Assembly (NCBI GenBank): GCA_018398575.1
Contig: JAGTXZ010000018.1
Coordinates: 2,542,001-2,606,000, forward strand
Source of the DNA: Ampelomyces quisqualis
Lineage: Eukaryota > Ascomycota > Dothideomycetes > Pleosporales > Phaeosphaeriaceae
Direction: 5' to 3'
Length of the DNA stretch: 64,000 nt
Shown here: in pieces, positions 44,946 through 54,773 of the stretch
Position numbering within the stretch: the stretch's first letter is position 1
Layout: every line of letters starts with the position of its first letter
Notes under the pieces: generated by a model
What the model was told of the DNA's origin: nothing
The model's database searches: none
The model's input: the letters and a program-made list of their open reading frames with translations, nothing else
Translations under genes and position numbers: made by a program

Positions 44946-47195
44946 CTATTTCCCAGCGCCTCGTCCCGCCCTGATCAGGTCCTGAAAAGCAGATTCCAGA
45001 CCTCTCTTAACTTCGCGATAGCTCACTATCAGCACGTTCTGCTCGTCTCGGCTGATCAGCGCCACCTTCTCGTCTGTTCCAGCGTCAAGCTTGTTGAGGC
45101 ATTCGAGCACGTGTGCCAAGTCAGTGACCGGATGTCCGTTGGCATCGACTTGATGAAAGACAAAGTCGCGAAAGAGCTTGAGGTAGTATCGTTCGCCAGT
45201 TTCCGCCCACACAGAGGAAGGGTTGGTGGTGTTGGCACCAGCAATTGATTGAGAAGCGTCGAGCTCGGGGCGCTCGTTCACCATATTGAGCTTGACGAGA
45301 AGACGCACGATTCGCGAAGATTCGAGTTCGCGACCAAGGGTATTGGTCAACGTGTCTTGCGCATGTAGTTGGCTGTCAAAAACCGAGGCGAGCTGGTCGG
45401 CGATGCCAGCCAAGAAGGTATCAATGTCCTTTTGCATGGCGCCCGATGTAGTGGGCGATGATGGTGTAGTGGATGATGGCTGTGGATTTAGTAACCACTG
45501 GATGCACTCTTTGAGTCGCGCGGTGTAGCTGCGTGTCACATAATCCATTGCCTTCTGCATCTGCAAATGAGCGGTAGAATTGTTGTTAGCAATGCAAAGT
45601 ATCAGGCGTCCCAGCTGCACAAAGTCGTCGGCTTGCGCCTCCGAAACTGGTCGCGCATTCTCGAATTGGACAATGTCCATGATGGCGCAAGCATTGAGGC
45701 GAATGCGATTTTTGGCGGTTAGCAGAATCTTGGACGGCGAAATTAGCCTTGCAGCCAGACCGGATCCATGTATAGCTTTTAGCGCGGATGCTATTTGGGT
45801 GATGTATCCCCACAATACTTGCTCAGGCACATGAGAGGACGTGGGCTGCCGTCCATTGAATCGCTGCAGTGGTTTGAAATGCTCGTCAGCAAGGGATTTG
45901 GAGTTGGGGTGATAGTCGGTAACAAGGATGAGAGAGCTGTCGCCAAAAGCCCGCGTGGTAAATGCTTCGTGGATGGTGACCACGCTGCCATTCAAAATGC
46001 GCTTCCAGGGCTGTGCTGAGCGAATGGCAGTCTCGCTCGTGAGTCGAAAGTTCTCGAGGCGGCGCAGGGTATAGGTTTTTCCATCTTTCCCAGAGATGGC
46101 TTTGTAGATCCAGCTAGCATAGCCAAAGGGAACGTTGTTTTTTTGCGGAGCGGTGTCCAAGCAGAACAAGGAGTGAAATTGTTCAATAGGTGGCAACGTA
46201 GTGTTTGGCAAGACTTGACGTGCAATTTCCGCTTTCTTCTGCAGGTCTTCGCGGACTGCATCGGGAATGAAGAAGTCGTGTGCCGTACGCTGATAGGCGA
46301 GAAGGCCAGTCGGCTGGGGACCGACGGGCCAGTACAGGTGGTACGCTGGCGATGTTTGAAAAGCGTTTGGATTTTGATAATATGATGCTTCGAGTCCTGA
46401 GGGGCCTTGTGCATACGGATTAATGGCAGAGGTCTGGTGTCCTTGGCCAGCTATTGATGCTAAATTCGCGCTCGCTGTGTAAGGGTCGTAGCCTGGATAT
46501 GATGCCGAAGCATTCGAGTCGACCTGAAAGCACTCAGCTACGATTGATGATATTGGTCATAGGACTTCTTGGGGTGTGTCGAAACGAGGTGAACGTGATA
46601 AGAAGGGGTCACACACCATTGGACCACCAAAGGTCTCTGGGACAAATTCTTGGAACTCAGGTGCGTGCCAATCGATCGCAGGCTCTTTATTGTGCAGGCT
46701 CGGGGTACTCGTGGCTGATCTAATCAGCAAAACATAGCGGAGCGATCTCTGTGGTCCCTAGACTCACTCGAGCGTTGCGACTTTGGCGTGAACACTGCAG
46801 CATTGGCAGCCTTGGGCGAGATGGCAGCGTTGCGCGCGGAAGGCGTCACGGCTCCATTCGGGGCGGTTGTCAGGGGCGTGAAAGATGGCGAGTCGACGTT
46901 GAAGCGCTTCTTGGCATTCTCACCCTGGCTAAGCTTGGTGTGGTCGTGGATGTAGGGACATGCTGAGAAGGTGTCACCACGATGATTGGCAGGCGCGGAG
47001 CCTGGGACTTACTGTTTTCGTAGCGACAATGCCCGTAGATGGTGACATTGCGGCAGAAGGTGTTCTTCGCTTCTGTGCGGCCGAGTCAGCGTGCGATAGT
47101 GCCCATTGTGGCCTGTCCATACCGCGACCTTTTGGCCGAGGAGAAGCTACCCCTCGTCGCGAATCACCCGAAGGGCTGCCAAAGGTCGTGGCCAT
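44946..47195 (-). CDS. PAN3: PAN3, regulatory subunit of the PAN2-PAN3 deadenylase
   Basis: Five exons: 47,195-47,123, 47,072-47,013, 46,962-46,768, 46,714-46,617 and 46,523-44,946. The introns are 50, 50, 53 and 93 bp, all with GT/AG ends and matching phases, giving 667 aa. The N-terminus MATTFGSPSGDSRRGVAS leads into a CCCH zinc finger with C-x8-C-x5-C-x3-H spacing (CRNVTIYGHC, then RYENTCPYIH at about 31-50). A PAM2-like low-complexity region (SFTPLTTAPNGAVTP) and the EFQEFVPETFGGPM segment follow. A pseudokinase domain begins near residue 240, and the knob-like C-terminal domain ends at VKRGLESAFQDLIRAGRG. PAN3 binds poly(A)-binding protein and positions PAN2 on poly(A) tails. The frame stays open upstream to 47,798, so a longer form cannot be excluded. 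Confidence 0.92.
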
Positions 47196-48530
47196 CAATT
47201 GCCCCTGCTTGACTGCCGGGTTCCTGCTGGCAATGTGGGGTTGCCGCTGCTTGTATGTGGGCGTCGGCGATAGCGCTGCGCCCCGAGCGGCTTCTGGGGG
47301 CTGAGAGGTTGGCGGGGTGCGATCTGGGCGCGTATCGTCCAAAGAGCCTCCTCCCCTACTCCATCTGGCGTTCGGCTTGCTCGGCTTGCTCGGCTTGCTC
47401 GGCTTGCTCCGTCGATTGCTGCGCGGCTGTTTCTGGGGGGTGGTAGTGTCCGCGTGGGGGTGGGCGATGGGGAGGGAGTCCCGCGAGGAGTGCGAGGTCA
47501 ACTCAGAGAGCGATTCGGCCGTGGAGGAGGAGCCTGAGCTCGCAGTGACGTTTGCATGTGTGTGCGCGGGGGCGGCTCGACTGGAGGCGGGGCGGCTCGC
47601 GGTCGACGTCTGCGAAGTCGCGCCTTTGTCCGGCGTCGCGGGCTGAATGGTGGGCAACTTGGCTCCCTCAGCGAAGTGGCAGGGCGAGTCTGCGGGCGCA
47701 TTAGAGAGCAGTCGGGCCACAGGCGATAGACTGCGGCAAAAAGACGGCGGCTGCAAGTCCCCACAGCGAACCCCGTGTCCACAGCCCCCGCAAGACATGG
47801 CGACGGACGAGAAGAGAGGACTGACTGACCGATACGAAGCGTCTGCGAGAAAAGGCCGGGCCGCGTCAATTCCAGCTTCCTAGGAAAAGACACCGCTCCA
47901 TCGGCAGGCGCAACCCAGAAGTACAGGCAAAGCGACGAGAGGCACAGCAGACAACTCCCAGCGCGCTCGACACGTGAGGTGCAGCTCGGCCGCCGGCCCC
48001 TGCCGCTTTTCGAGGCCGGCTTAGGCTTAGTCAGCCGTCACCTCCCCGCCGTGCCCGCCTCACCTCTCCACTGCACCACCTCGCTCTCGCCATCTCGGTC
48101 CCATCAACTTCTTCGTGTGCTTTGTCCCAAGTGCACGTGTTCCGGCTCCTGCCTCTGAGCCATCCATGCACTCTCCAAGACGTTTCATGTCGACAGTAAC
48201 TCAGACGGCTTTATTTCACCATCACTGACTTACCGCGATATGATACTGTGCGGGTGTGTGATGATAAAAGGTACTGCTTTGCTGCGGACTCGGTCAGACT
48301 TGCGTCGTGCCCTCCCATCAATTTCACCATCTCTCTGTTTCTTGAATCCGCTCCATGATTTCTCCTCAAACTACATGCGGGAAGTATTCATCTTATCATC
48401 GCGGGTGAAAGGCCTAGTGCGCACGTGACGCTAACTCCAGTCGCACTTGGCAATCCCGTCTGCTACAAGGGAAAGAGCAACAGCCGTATCCGGAAGAGCT
48501 AGTTCCCCAGGATCTCCTTCCAACCCAGCG
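47196..48530. other. Divergent region between PAN3 and the cysteine-rich gene
   Basis: A GC-rich first half in which the PAN3 frame stays open for about 200 codons without clear homology. It includes a tandem run of the 9-mer CGGCTTGCT (about four copies, 47,372-47,409), read as Ser-Lys-Pro repeats in that frame. The remainder is ordinary promoter-like spacer. Confidence 0.4.
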
Positions 48531-49346
48531 ATGGACCCGAGGGATCAAACTCGAGTCGCGCCGAATCCGATCACGATCTATTCATATCATGAGTACGCAC
48601 CACCAGCGATCGAGCCTTGCGCGACCTTCTTCGACGAGTCCGGAGCGAAGGTTCCGGGCCTCTTCCACTTAATTTCTTGCGGTCATGTGGTAGCCGTGGT
48701 CGAGTCGGACAGGCGCTGTGGGCGCAACTGCCACCATGCGCTCACCTTTGCGAAAGCGCGGACCGTGGCAAGTGATAGCCAGAAGTCAGTGAGCCCAAGT
48801 CTTTAGCTTGCCAAAGCTAATACTAACAACATATCCTGTCAACACATAATCAACGAGCACCCTCCTTCGGACACCACAACACAAGCCTTCGATCTGCTGT
48901 ACTGCGAGACCTGCAACGGCATTCCTGTAGATCGCTATAAGAGCATGAATCCGAGTGGGGGGTTCACTCAACTTCGAAGAGCCGTGGCTCTCACTCGACC
49001 AGTGCTTTCTGGCGCTTTGATGCTTCAAGACCACCAGACTGACGTCACGCTGTGCTCGCCTGCTTTCCGTGCAGACCAAGAAGTTTGCAGCGCGAACACT
49101 TTTCACAAGCTCCTGTGTGGTCACTTGGTATGGAGCTTGTCACAAAGGTCTTGCGCGTCCAACTGTGTCGACTCTTTGGATGGCGGCAGAGACCGACAAA
49201 GCGATGCGATCATGTGTCTCGAATGTGTAATCAGAGCTGAGATGATATTTCAGCGATATGCGCGTTTGCAGGGAAGAGCAACGAGTGGCGTGGACAGCTT
49301 GAGCCCGAATATGGACCCGCAGACCCTCTCGAGATGGGACGCATAG
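48531..49346 (+). CDS. Cysteine-rich protein with an internally duplicated CGH...C..NC unit, 248 aa
   Basis: Proposed exons are 48,531-48,788 and 48,858-49,346. The donor GTGAGC and the branch TACTAAC are clear; the acceptor (GAG) is uncertain. The start opens MDPRDQTRVAPNPITIYSYH. The protein holds two similar modules: FHLISCGHVVAVVESDRRC, then GRNCHHAL and YCETCNG, and FHKLLCGHLVWSLSQRSC, then ASNCVDSL and IMCLECV. The shared pattern is FHxxxCGHxV-x7-C-x2-NC, then C-x2-C. This looks like a metal-binding repeat or a disulphide scaffold. No signal peptide is visible, so zinc binding is more likely than secretion. No known family was recognised. Confidence 0.6.
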
Positions 49347-51215
49347 GACGCGGCTTACCCTGAACGCAATCAGCATAGACCGGTATGGGTCAATTCAGGT
49401 TGAGACCAACTTCTTTTCTTGCCAACCATAACTTAGCTGGCATCAAAATAGTCCGAGAACAAGGCGCACTAAAAGTGCATTCAGCAAGGTTAGACAATGA
49501 TTTCCAGACCCTGTCCATCTACACATATTGCGCATATCGAATCCCCATCTTCGTTTTTCTAGCTCGAAAACTTTAAGCATCATGGCTTGACTAATGCAAG
49601 TGCTGATCTTTGCCTGCGATCATCTCAGCACACAAATTCGCCATCGCATAGATCACGCAACTTGGCATCATAGCGATCGATTAATCGATTCTGGAGAGAC
49701 CCTCGCGTCGCAGACCCTCAATTCTTTCAATTCTCCCAATTCTTTGATCCTGAGCTTCGCATCCAGCACCGTCCCCAAAACACACGTGCCCGTAGGAATG
49801 CGCGTTCGTCATAGTTTCCGCTCTGACACGGGCATTCGTTTTCCTCATCACCACTATCCTTCATCACGAGCACACCTCCAAGGGGTGCGACTTTAACCTC
49901 AAATACGCCTCCAAGCAGCGATGTGACAGTGACCGCAAGCAAGATGTTCTAGCGGATCGCGCACCGCTTAATGAAGCGATCTGTATCCGTGGAGAAAAAG
50001 CGCGGATTACCAACTGGATTGTCTAACGGACTGTGCAACAAATTATCTGACTTGATTGTCACCTTCCCTCGAGATAATGGCATCAGATGTATCGCGGCTA
50101 TGCTGACGTACATACTTTCGCTCGGACTGATGCTTGGAAAGAGGTGCGAGGCGGTCACATAACGTGGGAGACAGGTAATGGCGCCTCTCGTCCACAGTGA
50201 GGAACGTCGTGCTTGCATCGCGGCTGTCGGCGTCAATATGAGGTCTCAGCTCGTCTTTTGTGATGTTTCCAAAAAGCGAGAAATCTGTCGGGAAACCTTG
50301 CACTTTACCCGCGATAAGTTACTGCACGACAGATGCTGGCGTAGAATGTGCTACGTGGAATACACCGAGCGACTTCAAATTAAAACAGGACTGACTTTCA
50401 AATATACACTCAGTCTATTGCCCCGAAATGTTTTCCCAGGCGTGCTATGTTGAAATGATTCGGCGAACGTTGTATGGCAAGGCAAGGTCTTGACCAGCAA
50501 TCCGAGTTACCAAAACCGACAAACCGAGCGCCGGGATACAATCAAACAGAAACGCTGAAATAGGGTGAGAGCATATACCGGGGTGCACATGGCTAATGAG
50601 AAGGATCTTGTAGACCCCGACGCGTTCGATGGCATTACCTATCTTTAGCAAAGAAACAGAGGCATAGAACATGCATGGACTAGATGCGGAAGGGTGGTAG
50701 ACATACATGGGAATAGTTTGCGTAGCTTGACAGTTCCACTGATGCTGTCACCGTCGTGTTGGCTTTTAGTCAGTCGTTACTTGGTCGGCAACGATTGTTT
50801 CCGTTCAGGTTTTACGTAGCGCTGAAAGTTACTCATGTACCTAGGTAGTTACATCCCTCGGTAAATGGATGCCCCGGCTAAGCACTAGAATATAGCAGCT
50901 GCATTTGTGAGCCAGATTGCATCGACAGCTCCTTTGGTGACCATTGATGTGGCACAAATCCCGATTCGGAATGCGTCGCGTGCCTCGGTATAATCGTATA
51001 TTCAGTAGCGCTGTAGATCTAAGTGGACGAAAACACTTTAGCTTTCCCTAGCGTCCCGCTTCGGAGGCGATTCCTAGGATCATGACGAGAGCTTGCGACT
51101 CAAAAACCCAGCGAAACACCATTGGCACACACAACAGACACAAGTCCTGAACTCAACCTCTGAAATTCCTTGCAGTCTTCCGTCAGTAACACACAATATT
51201 TGGCAATAAGGAACA
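49347..51215. other. Long spacer, weak minus-strand coding signal
   Basis: No confident gene. On the minus strand, a frame at 50,303-50,043 (FPTDFSLFGNITKDELRPHI and onward) and one at 50,708-50,445 have coding-like composition but no start, splice chain or domain I can connect. They may be parts of an unrecognised or decayed gene. The last few hundred bases should hold the promoter of the monooxygenase at 51,216. Confidence 0.35.
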
Positions 51216-52685
51216 ATGCGAAGTTGCGCTGCCGACTACGATGTTATCATTATTGGTGCCGGTATCTCAGGCATAAATGCTGCCTACCGGGTGCAAACCC
51301 AGGCACCAGCAGGGACGAGCTACATTTTGTTGGAGAGTCGATCCGAAATTGGTGGTACCTGGGATCTCTTCAAATACCCGGGACTTCGCTCTGACTCCGA
51401 CCTGTACACGTTCGGATTCCCCTGGCGACCTTGGACCGATGGGCCTGCCATTGCTGAGGCACCCCTGATTCTCGACTATCTTAAGGAGGCAACGCGAGCT
51501 ACGGGAATAGATAAAGCGATCAAGTTCCAAAACAAGGTTGTGAAGGCAGACTGGAGCAAGACAAATTTCGAATGGACGCTTGATGTTGAGAGTAACGGCA
51601 AGATGGAACAGCTTCGTGGGAGGTTCCTCGTATTTGGCACAGGATATTACGATTACGATACTCCGCTTCAAGTCGTCATTCCTGGTATTGAGGGATTCAA
51701 AGGACAGGTTGTTCACCCGCAATTTTGGCCCGAAGATTTAGACTACTCCAACAAGGAAGTGGCCATTATAGGGTCTGGCGCCACCGCTGTTACGATTCAC
51801 CCAGTCATCGCAAAGACGGCCAAGCAAGTCACGATCGTCCAGAGAAGTCCCAGCTACATACTTGCGGTCCGGAACCAAGACAGCTCGATATTCCAAGGGA
51901 TTCGCAGGCTTTCTCCACACCTCGCCGCACGCCTCAATCGCGTGCGGTTCTTAGTGTTCGGTTACTTTTTGTTCTATTTCGCTCGAATGTTCCCATCCAC
52001 GACGCGGAAGCTCATTCGAGGCCTTACATCAAAAGAATTGCCGCCCAGTATCCCCCACGACCCGCACTTCAACCCAAGCTACAATCCTTGGGAGCAGCGA
52101 TTATGTGTTACACCCGACGGCGAGTTCTTTCGCGCCATGCGCAATGGAAAGGGAGGGATTGTCACAGGGCACATCAAGACTGTCACAAGCAGCAGCATCA
52201 TTCTTGAAGATGGTCAAGAATTACCCGCAGATATCATTGTAACTGCGACTGGATTGAAGCTGAAGGTTGCTGGTGGCATTCGCATAACGCTGGATGGTGA
52301 GCCATATGGCATATCCACGAAGTACATGTGGAAGGGTATGATGCTTAACGACTTGCCCAATGCAGCGCTAGTATTGGGCTACACCAATGCTTCCTGGACA
52401 CTCGGCGCTGACGCAACCGCACAAGCATTGACCCGCCTGCTCAACGAGATGCACAAAAGAGGCGCTCGTGCGGTCGTCCCTAGGTTGAACAACGGAGAGA
52501 AAATGACACCGCAACCGGTACTCAATCTGAACTCTACATACATCAAGAAAGGGAAAGGCATATTGCCCATGGCTGGTGATCGTGGACCGTGGAGGGCGAG
52601 ATCAAACTACTTTTCCGACATTACAGAGGCCAAGTGGGGAAGTATATGTAATGGGCTAGAATATATTGTCGGCCCAGAGAAATAA
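51216..52685 (+). CDS. FAD/NADPH monooxygenase, type I Baeyer-Villiger class
   Basis: A single exon of 489 aa. The N-terminal FAD Rossmann motif is DYDVIIIGAGISGINAAY (residues 7-24), followed by ESRSEIGGTWDLFKYPGLRS. The Baeyer-Villiger signature F-x-G-x3-H-x3-W-P is present as FKGQVVHPQFWP near residue 161, with Trp rather than the Tyr of flavin-containing monooxygenases. The NADPH Rossmann motif GSGATAV lies at about 186. The C-terminal ATG motif occurs as IIVTATGLKL. The enzyme should insert oxygen next to a ketone or oxidise a heteroatom; the natural substrate is unknown. No secondary-metabolite backbone gene is adjacent, so a detoxification or catabolic role is as likely as a biosynthetic one. 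Confidence 0.88.
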   Translation: MRSCAADYDVIIIGAGISGINAAYRVQTQAPAGTSYILLESRSEIGGTWDLFKYPGLRSDSDLYTFGFPWRPWTDGPAIAEAPLILDYLKEATRATGIDKAIKFQNKVVKADWSKTNFEWTLDVESNGKMEQLRGRFLVFGTGYYDYDTPLQVVIPGIEGFKGQVVHPQFWPEDLDYSNKEVAIIGSGATAVTIHPVIAKTAKQVTIVQRSPSYILAVRNQDSSIFQGIRRLSPHLAARLNRVRFLVFGYFLFYFARMFPSTTRKLIRGLTSKELPPSIPHDPHFNPSYNPWEQRLCVTPDGEFFRAMRNGKGGIVTGHIKTVTSSSIILEDGQELPADIIVTATGLKLKVAGGIRITLDGEPYGISTKYMWKGMMLNDLPNAALVLGYTNASWTLGADATAQALTRLLNEMHKRGARAVVPRLNNGEKMTPQPVLNLNSTYIKKGKGILPMAGDRGPWRARSNYFSDITEAKWGSICNGLEYIVGPEK

Positions 52686-53728
52686 TCGCTCCGAGTGGCA
52701 AAACTTAAAAGGGCATCAAATTGCTGCGAGCTAAGGACTTGATCAGCGATGTAATCCAGCTTTGTTGCTCGTTAGTGCACTCAATAATTAATACTAATGC
52801 TATCTCTCTGACGCTTCAGGAGCAATGTATTCCTAGCGGGATCTATCAACAGAACTAGAAAGATCTTTAACTATTTAGTATTATTATACTACCTATTGTA
52901 TTAGAGACTGGAGTGTTATTTATCTCTAAGGCCTATTAGATTTGCTACACAAATAAAATACTAGGGTAAGGTATACGTGTAGCCTGTAGGTATTATTCCT
53001 CGAATAGCTTTTTAGATAGCTATCTAGTATACCTACGTACTACAGTACTAGTCTCTTAGCTACTCCTAAATACCATGAGACTTACATCCTATATTACTTT
53101 ACTACATCTCTAACCCCTAGGATTGAAGTGATTTACTAGTTAAAGTATCTTGCTAGTTATTACAGAGTATATAAATTAAGCTACTTACAAAATCTATCCC
53201 CTTTACATATACTACACTTCTAGCTACATACTGCGTAGAACTTCTAAATACCTTTTGATAGATAGATTAGGTATTTTAGGGTACTCTGCCTAGCAACCTT
53301 AGCGTATACAGACTATAACAATAGTTAGTAAGTTTGAAAAATAGTTTGCAATACGTTATACACTTACTACGCTGCTTTGCCCTAGAACGTAAATTGTACA
53401 ATCCTTAGGGATCAGCTTGCCCGAAACGTCAGATAGCAGTAATAATGTTAAGCACTTGATTAGTGATGGCGCCTACGTAGCATCGCCACTCTTATCTGTT
53501 TTGGACAATCGCGTTCCATTGCCAATTTTGGTTTGAGCCCTTCAAGTCCTTTTATAAGTTGAACAGCTCTGTCTCAGTGGCTTAAACATGCTTTGCATCG
53601 ACTAGCAAAGTAATTGGGAAAGTGTAATATTTTTAGGGGTACGGGTAGTTTAGACTAAGAGATAAGAAATGTATTCTGCAAATATTGATGTACTATGTAC
53701 CCGGGGCACGACACTAAGTGGTCAACTA
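52686..53728. other. AT-rich spacer containing an inverted-repeat element
   Basis: Between the monooxygenase and the effector candidate. Most of it is the AT-rich element described separately; the remaining flanks contain no recognised gene. Confidence 0.45.
52796..53452. mobile_element. RIP-type AT-rich element with imperfect inverted ends
   Basis: About 650 bp of TA-rich sequence bounded by imperfect inverted repeats. The left end reads ATGCTATCT..GACGCTTCAGG and the right end, in reverse complement, reads CTGCTATCT..GACGTTTCGGG. Weaker matching (TCCTAG / CCCTAA, then GGAT) continues for another 20 bases. No coding frame survives. A decayed small DNA transposon is likely; the family is unknown. 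Confidence 0.4.
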
Positions 53729-54290
53729 TCAGCGGTAGTAGTCAACAGCCCATGTGGCATTACGTCCTTGACATGTGATGATTCCCTCGGCTGCAACACG
53801 GCCAGAATGGAGAGGCGCAAATCTCTTTGACACCTCGTCTAAGATGTCCACGATGTCTTGGTTGTCCATGTTGAATTGGTAGTCCTTTGGTTCTCCTGGT
53901 GCACGACCCATGCTGAATCCGCAGGCTGCACGGTTCATTACTTGGCGGTAGCCGTCCGGATGATCTGATGTTTGTATTAGTCGTCTGTACTCCGTACAGT
54001 GTATTGTGACTGTTTCGTGGCGTGGCGTAAGGAGAGCGAGAGGTCCCGCTATCTGTACTCAAGGTAATCTTACCTTTAAAGTCCACGATCCAATCCCCTG
54101 CATCGGAAAGAATACCACGACACGTGTCCTGGCATTCAGCTGTGGTAGGAGGGCGAGTGGACGTGGCGGTACGGTCAACGAATGTGACTGTGTTGCAGTG
54201 GCCAGGAGTACTTTTGTTACCAGCGCATTGGCTGGTTTGGGCGCCCGTAATGGTGCTGAGAAGACTGACAAGCAAGATTGAAGCGCGCAT
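53729..54290 (-). CDS. Secreted Hce2/Ecp2-domain protein, effector candidate, 150 aa
   Basis: Exons 54,290-54,074 and 53,964-53,729 are joined across a 109-bp intron (GTAAGA donor, CAG acceptor). I chose ATG 54,290 because it opens a standard signal peptide (MRASILLVSLLSTITGAQTS); an in-frame ATG at 54,338 would extend it. The mature part shows the Hce2 arrangement: CNTVTFVDRT, PPTTAECQDTCRGILSDAG, then W, a CGFS segment, NQDIVDILDEVSKRF, and GRVAAEGIITCQG. The domain is named after Cladosporium fulvum Ecp2, a secreted virulence factor that can trigger host necrosis or recognition. A role here in plant interaction is inference from the domain and secretion signal. The start lies 484 bp from the divergent IleRS start, and an AT-rich element lies about 280 bp beyond the 3' end. 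Confidence 0.75.
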
Positions 54291-54773
54291 TGTGAACGTG
54301 AAAGGTGAAAGTCCAAGGCGAAAATGCAGCGTGAACATGGGAGAGCCCTTGACGAAGGAAATCTAGGTATGATTTGATTCCTGCCCAACACGGTACTCTG
54401 CCTTAGTTATTCGTACTTCGCACGGCTTGTTGCTTGCAATAACGACGACGTCGCTGTTAGGCCCGAGTATATGAACAGCTTAACTATTGTTCTTCCATTC
54501 GTTTGGACAGGAATCATTTTCAGTTGCTCAGCTTCCAGAGACCCGTAAATCAAGAGCTCAGGTTGACTGTGAGAGTACTGCTTTTCACAGAATAAAGTGT
54601 TTGTGCATGATGTGAACATGCAAGGCCGTTCACATATCACATTGCGACACAGCGACGCGATTGGTCGTGAACTTGGCTGCGGGACCGTCCCTGCCAGCCT
54701 TGGCATCCCGCTGAATGAGTCATCCAAGCGCGTTGCGGGGTAGGCGCAGGAGTCATTGCAACACCAAAAAAAC
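54291..54773. promoter_or_regulatory. Shared upstream region of the Hce2 and IleRS genes
   Basis: A 483-bp head-to-head interval between an effector-type gene and a housekeeping gene. No specific motif was identified. Confidence 0.35.
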
